Source: Sperchopsis tessellata
Taxonomy: Eukaryota > Arthropoda > Insecta > Coleoptera > Hydrophilidae
Direction: 5' to 3'
Length of the DNA stretch: 38,232 nt
Assembly (NCBI GenBank): GCA_033557685.1
Contig: JAWQRN010000112.1
Span: 1-38,232 of the forward strand
Positions within the stretch are counted from its first letter, which is position 1, and each line of letters starts with the position of its first letter. Both the position numbers and the translations under genes were made by a program. Under the pieces are notes generated by a model, which had not been told where the DNA came from, ran no database searches, and saw only the letters and a program-made list of their open reading frames with translations. Shown in pieces: positions 36,701 to 38,232 of the stretch.

Positions 36701-37635
36701 TTGCTTAATCGATCATCAATTATTTGATTAATCGATTTTTTCAATTATTTAATTACTCAATTTTTTGAAATTTCATAATTGCCCTGAGCTACTGGTGACT
36801 TCTTCTCTATACAATGGACTTTAATAATTTTTTATTTATTTTAGGATAAAGGATGTAAAGATAAATATTCTAAAAGCAATTGAAGATTTGTTGAGAATGG
36901 ATCTGAGGAAATTCATAAGAGAAGATCAGGAAACTGGTGAATCGACTGATGAAGATGATAATATCGCTGTGAATAACGTTGGTGCTGGTGCAAATTTTGA
37001 ATTGACTTCCCAAAACTCTATTTTAGAAGATATAAATCCACCACAAATGCAAAACGGGGACCTTGCTGAAGCAGATCAAAGTAGATTAGAACTAGAAGAT
37101 GAAGAAGAAGAAGGAGCTGTAGGAGGAGTACTAAACCTTTTTGTTGAAAGAAGTCCAAATCATACGCAGGTATGTACGCAGATTTTAATATTACTATTCT
37201 TCTCACACTGATATTTTGTTTTTTATTTATTTTAAAGCTGAGTATTTTTATTCACGTGCCTTCATTTATAGCAGTCACAAAAACGACATTTAAATTATCT
37301 TTTAGATATTACTAGAAATAAGAAGTTAAACACCTGGCATAAGCCAGCAGATCATTTATCTTTTCTCTCTTTTATACACGAATTTTTCGTATCTTTTATA
37401 TATATTAAAAAACACGATTCAAGTTGTTAGAGTGTATATTTTAATTTAGTATTTTAAGTCAATATTTTTATTGATCAGTTCTTATTTTGTTTATATATTT
37501 AACATTATTATTTGTTTTCATATATTTTGAAACGTATTTTGCATCCTAAAACATTAAGTATCAGTTTGACGTCACGGCAATAAACTGTTGTAACTTTAAC
37601 AGAGCGTATCAGAAGATGATGTTTTTTTTGCTTAA
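6574..37635 (+). CDS. PCM1: Pericentriolar material 1 protein (PCM1), all exons
   Basis: Joined exons are 6574-6717, 6811-6958, 15243-15436, 15516-15635, 21215-21839, 23574-23951, 24006-24135, 25438-25723, 25815-26189, 27068-27495, 30096-30611, 30669-30879, 33730-33822, 35018-35238, 36845-37169 and probably 37603-37635. The first fifteen give 1398 codons without a stop. PCM1 is the scaffold of centriolar satellites, cytoplasmic granules that deliver proteins to centrosomes and cilia. The protein is Ser/Asn/Gln-rich and disordered with coiled-coil islands at roughly residues 105-195, 210-255, 310-400, 415-440 and 510-536. A LNTLNQCCQMMWLQQREL helix lies near residue 780. The most conserved parts are at about 1125-1175 (ELRENIFKGVANLIAANEER, FLIQLL) and 1220-1320 (helical, ending DLRKFI). 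Vertebrate PCM1 is longer, about 2000 residues. Missing small exons inside the two largest introns cannot be excluded. The Drosophila counterpart is thought to be Combover. Confidence 0.9.
6718..6810 (+). other. PCM1: PCM1 intron 1 (93 bp)
   Basis: This short intron runs from GTAAGT to TTCTTGTAG and holds nothing besides splice signals. Confidence 0.75.
6811..6958 (+). CDS. PCM1: PCM1 exon 2
   Basis: The acceptor is TTCTTGTAG and the frame reads GRDCYQSKLKFYGNTELLKR and on to QNGIAYT. I chose donor GTGAGT at 6959 (phase 1). A weaker donor GTATTG at 6943 has the same phase and would remove five codons. Either way the split codon joins exon 3 in frame. Confidence 0.72.
7331..7400 (+). repeat. 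Dispersed repeat family B, copy 1
   Basis: This stretch reads GGAATTCTGTTTAGAAATAT then AATAGTGGTCTAATATTTTC. A near-identical block occurs on the minus strand at about 36300-36365 inside the hAT-type element, and part of the family recurs at 8962-9195. Confidence 0.55.
8701..8955. repeat. Palindromic element, family C copy 1
   Basis: The left part opens TAAATGAAATAGACTTC. The core from 8732 to 8947 is an imperfect inverted repeat: GTATGAATGTTGTTCCCGAG on the left equals the reverse complement of the right end apart from a few substitutions. Arms of about 100 bases enclose a centre near ACTTCAACAAATGAAGT. Related copies are at 18579-18720, 32503-32578 and 38162-38232. The element class is unknown; a foldback MITE or paired inverted termini of a larger element are both possible. 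Confidence 0.7.
8962..9195 (-). repeat. Dispersed repeat family B, copy 2 (partial)
   Basis: AAATGAGTTTATTTACATAA at 8973 and CTAGCTGTTTTAATTCCATG near 9160 recur in the same order at 36258-36315 with a shorter spacer. This copy directly adjoins the palindromic element. Confidence 0.45.
9490..10950 (-). mobile_element. Jockey-like LINE, 5'-truncated and decayed
   Basis: Read on the minus strand from 10950 down, the order is TPEEIKEEIKKLRPEK, WKIAQIILIQKP, ISLLPILSKLFQK, HSTV followed by an in-frame stop (10462-10464), FLDVSQAFDKVWHTGLLYKL, the catalytic box, EVKYLGVHLDRRLTWKTHI, ILKPIWD and, after a frame change, TVRQEIAKRSVKYQERLNN at the C-terminus. This is the reverse-transcriptase domain of Jockey-clade elements. 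The catalytic YADD reads YAHD (10123-10134), and there are at least two frameshifts, so it is inactive. The endonuclease part is absent. The element is antisense to PCM1. Confidence 0.88.
12240..14920 (-). mobile_element. RTE-like LINE with endonuclease and RT remnants
   Basis: On the minus strand the order from about 14900 is KIQLDVI and VHK (endonuclease start), SKICKFMPQ-like core, WTWQGPHSTRKEIDYILI, TVTGSDHRAV (SDH motif at 14171-14182), a linker, ITIGILKIAGDEI, DCPISLTSVTYKIATKLSTN, YQPKKQADFWK, GVRQGDIISPKLFSAALEHM, a decayed FAED box (12930-12941, normally FADD) and C-terminal MMYASEMWTLK down to about 12300. It ends near a CATCATCAACAT tail at 12249. The domain order is that of a full RTE/craniofacial-type LINE, but many stops and frameshifts make it inactive. 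Confidence 0.85.
13294..13355 (-). repeat. 33-bp tandem duplication inside the RTE-like RT domain
   Basis: The block beginning CTTCCAAAAATCTGCCTG occurs at 13294 and again at 13327, a 33-base period. On the minus strand it duplicates PKKQADFWK(R/G)Y in frame, doubling the region that corresponds to QAGFRKGYST of RTE reverse transcriptases. Confidence 0.8.
15243..15436 (+). CDS. PCM1: PCM1 exon 3 (first coiled-coil block)
   Basis: The frame joins exon 2 in phase 1 and encodes NGMASTPSTSASVSRR, then KKHIEDRLTKIREYLNATSS. The latter parallels the vertebrate PCM1 segment with RLVQIRDYI. The donor is GTACGT at 15437, phase 0. An internal ATG at 15251 would be in frame but lies downstream of supported exons. 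Confidence 0.87.
15516..15635 (+). CDS. PCM1: PCM1 exon 4
   Basis: Forty codons encode STDEQEKETLTQMFIDLKDS and on to AKLLAMLSVVENSG, a coiled coil that continues exon 3. The preceding intron is only 79 bp (15437-15515). The donor is AAG|GTGAAA at 15636, rather weak, in phase 0. Confidence 0.83.
17582..17761. repeat. Three tandem 60-bp units
   Basis: Units start at 17582, 17642 and 17702 with an exact 60-base period and no indels. They share AAGG(A/G)(T/C)CAATG and a following GGAGATTTT-like stretch. Because 60 is a multiple of three, the plus strand stays open as a 20-residue repeat such as RIPVKGQWGFLRLVCIVLAE within a 98-codon frame (17591-17887). No start context or splice evidence supports translation. 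Confidence 0.8.
17930..18520 (+). mobile_element. Degenerate LINE reverse-transcriptase fragment
   Basis: Plus-strand frames show VIPMYKKNNITKLENFWPIT, then LSKAFNSI, then GTPQSSILTLLLFSLCINYL and INNSTIINIAANANMVSDS. These match RT motifs (PISL, LSKAFD, GTPQGSILSPLLF, YADD) of Jockey/CR1-type LINEs. The catalytic box is IAAN instead of YADD, and stops and frameshifts are frequent. It is in sense orientation to PCM1. Confidence 0.75.
18579..18900 (-). repeat. Palindromic family C, copy 2 with extended tail
   Basis: It opens TAAATGTAATAGACTTCAG and includes GTTTCCGAGTGGAAACCGTA, AACGTTTCGTCC and TTGCAAGAGACATTT in the order found at 8701-8830. From about 18720 it continues into sequence not seen in the other copies. 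The minus strand is open for 96 codons (18594-18884), but this seems a property of the repeat rather than a gene. Confidence 0.6.
19232..19300 (+). mobile_element. Pogo/Tigger-like terminus (solo)
   Basis: CAGTAATACCTCGTTTAACG followed by ATACGGATGCGTTCC resembles the terminal inverted repeat of pogo/Tigger elements. The base pair before CAG is TG, not TA, and I found no convincing partner end, so this is a truncated or decayed copy. Confidence 0.45.
21215..21839 (+). CDS. PCM1: PCM1 exon 5 (main coiled coil)
   Basis: The largest exon encodes 208 residues starting VSENGLETLDKAELERRYDQ. Two heptad-rich stretches, around QMLQEQENMLLNLQLAAEHQ and around QIESLQQNLGMLRDSNDN to LMELQTKKSQVDHLVSQLQS, flank a polar linker. 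The last block aligns with the vertebrate segment MRVLQEKKQKMDKLLGEL. It ends in an acidic EESEDED. The acceptor is ATGTTAG; the donor is GTAAGT at 21840, phase 1. Confidence 0.92.
21840..23573 (+). other. PCM1: PCM1 intron 5 (1.7 kb)
   Basis: An antisense LINE fragment occupies 22240-22930. The remainder is AT-rich with no recognised content. It ends TTTTACCAACAG at 23573. Confidence 0.8.
22240..22930 (-). mobile_element. LINE RT C-terminal fragment with intact YADD
   Basis: On the minus strand from 22920 the frame reads VTNLKMAQSKLYATLM with a frameshifted overlap giving CYADDVALIAQDEED (YADD at 22870-22881), then NMKISEEKTKCL-like sequence, FKYLGADITVE, NNIIWHNEFLRAESKVRIYK and MKECYHRRNMQDTGHCEMGK. 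This is the palm-to-C-terminal part of a non-LTR retrotransposon of the type with a long C-terminal arginine-rich region. Stops interrupt every frame. Confidence 0.8.
23574..23951 (+). CDS. PCM1: PCM1 exon 6
   Basis: The first codon is completed from exon 5 (glycine) and the frame reads AQVRRIVNMKDQLAKLKDML, then a polar stretch and a second coiled coil KLKLQEELQAKKRELEELMY. This resembles the vertebrate KINRLMAAKQKLRQLQDLV and later LREELRQRRKQLEALM segments. The donor is GTAGGC at 23952, phase 1; the following intron is 54 bp (23952-24005). Confidence 0.9.
24006..24135 (+). CDS. PCM1: PCM1 exon 7
   Basis: It follows TTTTTGTAG and encodes AVSSNLNQDVHNENKTDHFN and then VDSWRPVANTFNLPSS. The sequence is polar and low in conservation; inclusion rests on phase-consistent splice sites on both sides and on the open frame. 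The donor is GTATGT at 24136, phase 2. Confidence 0.83.
24230..24310 (+). repeat. Dispersed repeat family A, copy 2
   Basis: AATGCAGTGGACATCATG, TTCTGTCATTAAGACTTAAC and CACTGCTCTGTTAGTAATTA match copy 1 at 4940-5010 and copy 3 at 24830-24905. Confidence 0.65.
24786..24905 (+). repeat. Dispersed repeat family A, copy 3
   Basis: It begins TTAGAAATTTGATTAAAT like copy 1 and then contains AAGTGGACACCATGTTTCTG and CATTAAGACTTTATCAGCCC. Compared with copy 1 it lacks about 40 internal bases. It lies about 480 bases from copy 2. Confidence 0.65.
25112..25392 (-). mobile_element. 3' end of a non-LTR retrotransposon
   Basis: Minus-strand translation gives DVTRSVKIIRLRWFGHLERM then DPPKQIFHQTP and, further on, RGRPRFR and KQRIGRNGS. 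This is the conserved arginine-rich C-terminus (RLRWxGHxxRM, RGRPRxRW) of several insect LINE families. On the plus strand it starts with an ATCATCATC tail near 25114, the usual 3' simple-repeat tail. It lies only 45 bases before exon 8. Confidence 0.75.
25438..25723 (+). CDS. PCM1: PCM1 exon 8
   Basis: The split serine codon joins exon 7; the frame reads ECPEEDVNEYSEFNSSADTN and continues Ser/Pro/His-rich to NSEQDAQNKTH. This is a disordered linker. The donor is CAT|GTACGA at 25724, weaker than its neighbours, in phase 0. The following intron is 91 bp. Confidence 0.86.
25815..26189 (+). CDS. PCM1: PCM1 exon 9 (conserved helical block)
   Basis: It encodes AQKKLELIRSVCDSMLAANN, a proline-rich stretch (EPAWIPPTVPPYPAPDM) and FMLNTLNQCCQMMWLQQREL. 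The last block matches the vertebrate IMHQLNQCYTQLTWQQNNVQ region and is strong evidence for PCM1. The acceptor is ATCTTAG; the donor is GTAAGT at 26190, phase 0. Confidence 0.92.
26190..27067 (+). other. PCM1: PCM1 intron 9 (878 bp)
   Basis: Mostly AT-rich. A GC-richer stretch at about 26620-26800 is open on the minus strand for 61 codons, but I do not recognise it; it may be a short transposon remnant. It ends TATTTACAG at 27067. Confidence 0.7.
27068..27495 (+). CDS. PCM1: PCM1 exon 10
   Basis: The frame starts MLERFPMDQSAAPSYINTNP and is very rich in Asn, Ser and Gln, ending GNRANNYWDNFR. It is a long disordered region with little conservation. The donor is CAG|GTAATG at 27496, phase 2, which joins exon 11 to form a serine codon. 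Confidence 0.88.
28010..28440 (+). mobile_element. Degenerate RT fragment, sense orientation
   Basis: Plus-strand frames show GVDQKSLLDSLLFRIHI (for GV.QGSLLDPLLFNIYI), then MRLVDDTILMVE (for ADDTILMVE), QLKNKIEQTLHQA and GLTLDSRLMYGLYFELLAV followed by ATYTLRRLK. These are consecutive motifs of a LINE reverse transcriptase. The active-site box reads VDDT and stops interrupt the frame. Confidence 0.65.
28470..29060 (-). mobile_element. LINE 3' end (C-terminus and 3' UTR), antisense
   Basis: On the minus strand about 28900-28820 reads LPCDIKDCKTFSEFTRKVEL, the NxLP-x-IK-type C-terminal motif of Jockey/CR1-like LINE proteins, ending in a stop. The upstream part (HDSSETKSLVL) is also typical. 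The remainder down to an A-rich tail (TTTATTTATTTAAG on the plus strand near 28470) would be its 3' UTR. Confidence 0.6.
30096..30611 (+). CDS. PCM1: PCM1 exon 11
   Basis: After the split serine codon the frame reads YSRQNLLSTKSNDVLQNVSS and runs 171 codons through a Ser/Asn/His-rich disordered region to RNLWQNNQDEQR. The donor is AAG|GTAATA at 30612, phase 2. The following intron is 57 bp and ends TTTTTAG at 30668. Confidence 0.88.
30669..30879 (+). CDS. PCM1: PCM1 exon 12 (most conserved domain)
   Basis: It encodes MELRENIFKGVANLIAANEE, RPYFLIQLLRGLQKV and MRCRTLQSLQSLF. The block matches vertebrate PCM1 at ALRDTIYSEVATLISQNESR and RPHFLIELFHELQ and identifies the gene. The donor CTG|GTATGA at 30880 is weak and is followed within 11 bases by a run of 18 T. 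Confidence 0.95.
30891..30908 (+). promoter_or_regulatory. T18 tract just inside a weak 5' splice site
   Basis: Eighteen consecutive T begin 11 bases into intron 12, next to the weak donor GTATGA. U-rich sequence at this position is the known binding context of TIA-1/Rox8 proteins, which help U1 snRNP recognise weak donors. The role here is inferred. The run could also be a short retroelement tail. Confidence 0.35.
31110..32260 (-). mobile_element. Mariner transposon relic
   Basis: On the minus strand the N-terminal part reads MENQAEHFCHIVLYYFQKGK then QQCQNWFVTFWFGYFDVKD, the mariner helix-turn-helix region. Further on come WxPHEL-like and GNEKW-like traces, QLDKLNDAIKQKRPESVERK and GVVFHHDKAKPY (second catalytic Asp; HHDNARPH in active copies). 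The YSPDLAPSDYH motif is frameshifted. A right terminus at 32234-32259, reverse complement GGGTTGTGCAAAAAGTAATT, resembles the mariner inverted repeat. The left repeat is not found. Multiple frameshifts make it inactive. Confidence 0.85.
32503..32578 (+). repeat. Palindromic family C, copy 3 (fragment)
   Basis: AAGTAACATCACTAGCCTTG and AACTGTCCCTTCC match the right arm of the palindromic element at about 8855-8890 with few changes. Confidence 0.55.
32822..32890 (+). mobile_element. Pogo/Tigger-like terminus
   Basis: GGTCCTCGACTTACGACGGG followed by GTTATGTTC and CATCGCAAGTCGAATA resembles the subterminal repeats of Tigger/pogo-type elements, in which CGACTTACGA recurs. The opposite end was not found within the intron, so the boundaries are unknown. 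Confidence 0.45.
33730..33822 (+). CDS. PCM1: PCM1 exon 13
   Basis: Thirty-one codons read EQETEALYSDYREVLSRLWP and SPKNCGANGN. The acceptor is TTATTTTAG and the donor GTAAGT at 33823, both phase 0, so skipping it would keep the frame. It is a short linker between the two conserved C-terminal blocks. Confidence 0.85.
33870..34184 (-). mobile_element. tRNA-derived SINE with 9-bp target duplication
   Basis: The element proper is 33879-34175 and is flanked by AACAAACTT at 33870-33878 and 34176-34184. On the minus strand its head has an A-box-like TAGCTCATAGC (34161-34151) and a perfect B box GGTTCGAGTCC (34119-34109), spaced as in a tRNA. The body is GC-richer than the surroundings and the low-coordinate end has an A-rich tail (TTTTTATTT on the plus strand). 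The head-to-tail layout and direct repeats are diagnostic of LINE-mobilised SINEs. Confidence 0.85.
34396..34808. mobile_element. 413-bp foldback (long inverted repeat) element
   Basis: Two arms of about 200 bases are reverse complements of one another around a centre near 34602. Matching pairs include AATTTCTTTGTCTACCGG (left, about 34466) with CCGGTAGACAAAGAAATT (right, about 34721), and GACAATAAAATCAATTAACA (34528) with its complement near 34660. There is no open frame and almost no loop. This is typical of a foldback MITE; a target duplication is not clear. Confidence 0.85.
35018..35238 (+). CDS. PCM1: PCM1 exon 14 (C-terminal conserved helices)
   Basis: It encodes ESSTINAVDIDYMLSEVLLF, then FDFVDVIRDLLVQSRM and LRYFTSLLECSVGGYRGKL. 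The segment parallels the vertebrate C-terminal block with IMKEVIPFLKEHM and FFHKQLGSILQDSLAKFAGR. The donor is GTAAGT at 35239, phase 2. Confidence 0.92.
35650..36799. mobile_element. hAT-type non-autonomous element with 8-bp target duplication
   Basis: The element proper runs 35658-36791 (1134 bp). The 8-base direct repeat CTGGTGAC lies at 35650-35657 and 36792-36799. The left end is TAGCCCTGGGAATTAT and the reverse complement of the right end is TAGCTCAGGGCAATTATG, a hAT-like imperfect terminal inverted repeat with a GGG core. Subterminal regions on both sides are crowded with variants of TCGATTAATCGATTATTTGA. No transposase domain is visible; the 79-codon frame at 35964-36203 is unrecognised. 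It contains a minus-strand copy of repeat family B (about 36256-36365). Confidence 0.82.
36256..36365 (-). repeat. Dispersed repeat family B, copy 3
   Basis: The minus strand reads AATTCTGTTTTGAAATATAA then AGTGGTCTAATATTTTCATG, as at 7331-7400. The plus strand AAATGAGTTTATTTACATAA and CTAGCTGTTATAATTCCATG match 8973 and 9160. It lies inside the hAT-type element, so family B copies elsewhere may be fragments of the same element. Confidence 0.55.
36845..37169 (+). CDS. PCM1: PCM1 exon 15 (C-terminal helix and acidic tail)
   Basis: The first base completes a leucine codon; the frame reads IKDVKINILKAIEDLLRMDL and RKFIRED, continuing the conserved helical block, then an acidic tail with STDEDDN and LELEDEEEEGAVGGVLNLFV, ending SPNHTQ at the donor GTATGT (37170), phase 0. 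The acidic region parallels the vertebrate C-terminal acidic stretch. Confidence 0.9.
37170..37602 (+). other. PCM1: Probable PCM1 intron 15 (433 bp)
   Basis: AT-rich sequence without recognisable repeats. It contains an alternative acceptor at 37270-37271 (TTTATAG) that would open a 52-codon frame ending TAG at 37428-37430, but that frame looks non-coding. Confidence 0.45.
37603..37635 (+). CDS. PCM1: Candidate PCM1 terminal exon
   Basis: After ACTTTAACAG at 37602 the phase-0 frame reads SVSEDDVFFA and stops at TAA (37633-37635). The acidic character fits the tail of exon 15, and a canonical AATAAA follows 58 bases later. The polypyrimidine tract is modest and no homology confirms the exon. 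The gene could instead continue beyond the window or use the acceptor at 37271. Confidence 0.42.
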   Translation, partial: SVSEDDVFFA

Positions 37636-37692
37636 AAGCACATTTGGACAAATTAATTTGGCAATAATTTGTGTAAAAAGTTCAGATTAAGG

Positions 37693-37698
37693 AATAAA
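37693..37698 (+). terminator. PCM1: Candidate PCM1 polyadenylation signal AATAAA
   Basis: AATAAA lies 58 bases after the candidate PCM1 stop codon, giving a 3' UTR of about 80 bases. Another AATAAA at 37580-37585 precedes the candidate exon and would fit the alternative terminal exon. Confidence 0.4.
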
Positions 37699-37715
37699 TT
37701 ACAACAGTTGTTTAG

Positions 37716-38232
37716 ATGAAAGTAAAATTTTGTTTTCGAAGTGCTATGCTAAAGTGAATTATTTATGTATAAAAATATGCAAAGGGATGTAATTTAAAAG
37801 CTGGTTTAGATAGAAAATACTTTAAGAACAGTTTTCTAAGTTTTAGAGATGCACAACCGAAACATATTTTGAACTGTACAGGATGCTCCAGAAAGGTGTA
37901 GCAATTCCTATACCTAAAACTATTTCCGAGATATTTAAGATTTTATGATAAAAATTATGTGCGGGAATAATTTTGACCATAAATTTATTTTTTATTTTCG
38001 TACATAAAAAATTAATTTTCAGGCACCATTTAGTTATGATACATCTCTTCCTTTTTACATATACAGAAATGTATTTTATCATACATAATGTCGTTTTAAA
38101 TGTAATGATATAGTATAGTTTAACATGACAACTTATTTTTTTTAAATAGAGTACACTGTATTAAATGTAATAGACTTCCACGGTTAGTATCTGTATGAAT
38201 GTTGTTTCCGGGTGGAAACCGTGTAGAGGCTC
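37716..38232. other. Downstream region, no gene seen
   Basis: AT-rich intergenic (or further intron) sequence. A TACAGGATGCTCCAGAAAGG stretch near 37876 resembles the TACAGGGTG-type start of a common insect repeat, but this is uncertain. The final 71 bases belong to palindromic family C. Confidence 0.5.
38162..38232 (+). repeat. Palindromic family C, copy 4 (cut by window end)
   Basis: It opens TAAATGTAATAGACTTCCAC and continues TATGAATGTTGTTTCCGGGT and GGAAACCGTGTAGAGGCTC, nearly base for base the left arm of the copy at 8701-8775. The element continues past the window. Confidence 0.75.

Larger units (their letters stand above)
35239..36844 (+). other. PCM1: PCM1 intron 14 (1.6 kb)
   Basis: About 70 percent of the intron is a single hAT-type non-autonomous element (35658-36791) that ends 53 bases before the acceptor TTATTTTAG (36836-36844). 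The 5' part, 35239-35650, shows nothing recognisable. Confidence 0.85.

Noticed and set aside
36500..36780. Simple TCGATTA satellite
   Set aside because: The repeats are the subterminal part of a bounded hAT-type element with target duplication, and similar repeats occur at its other end.
37272..37430. Alternative PCM1 terminal exon with a 52-codon frame
   Set aside because: Its acceptor TTTATAG is plausible, but the sequence is rich in Phe, Ile and Lys like random AT-rich DNA and does not resemble the acidic PCM1 tail. The exon at 37603 was preferred, with low confidence.

Overview
This is a eukaryotic, AT-rich genomic window from an arthropod, very probably an insect. The reasons are split genes with GT-AG introns, introns full of degenerate retrotransposons (Jockey-like and RTE-like) and mariner, pogo and hAT elements, and insect-like versions of two conserved animal proteins. 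Order-level placement cannot be made from sequence alone; a beetle is only a guess.

Layout. (1) 1-4714, plus strand: the last four coding exons of an iduronate-2-sulfatase (IDS) gene, a lysosomal enzyme of heparan and dermatan sulfate breakdown. The exons encode 448 residues, from the active-site cysteine region to the stop codon; the N-terminal exons lie left of the window. (2) 4715-6573: IDS 3' UTR, a dispersed-repeat copy and the upstream region of the next gene. (3) 6574-37635, plus strand: a pericentriolar material 1 (PCM1) gene. Fifteen exons join with consistent phase into a 1398-residue open frame, and a short candidate terminal exon would add 10 residues. PCM1 is the scaffold of centriolar satellites. 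Coiled-coil blocks lie in exons 3-6, a conserved helical block in exon 9, and the two conserved C-terminal helical blocks in exons 12 and 14-15. (4) 37636-38232: probable polyadenylation site and the start of another repeat copy.

Most of the window is intron. The introns hold a catalogue of dead mobile elements. In IDS: a LINE fragment, a 369-bp pogo-type deletion derivative with TA target duplication, and a 27-28-bp minisatellite. In PCM1: a Jockey-like element (9.5-10.95 kb), a nearly full RTE-like element (12.2-14.9 kb), four or five further LINE pieces, a mariner relic, pogo-like termini, a tRNA-derived SINE with perfect 9-bp target duplication, a 413-bp foldback element, and a 1134-bp hAT-type non-autonomous element with perfect 8-bp target duplication. 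A palindromic repeat family occurs at four places. Most of the orientable elements in PCM1 introns lie antisense to the gene.

The two genes have no evident functional link. I found no novel multi-gene system. The most informative observations are the precisely delimited transposon insertions, the 60-bp tandem repeat at 17.58 kb, the uORF overlapping the PCM1 start codon, and the T18 tract just inside a PCM1 5' splice site.
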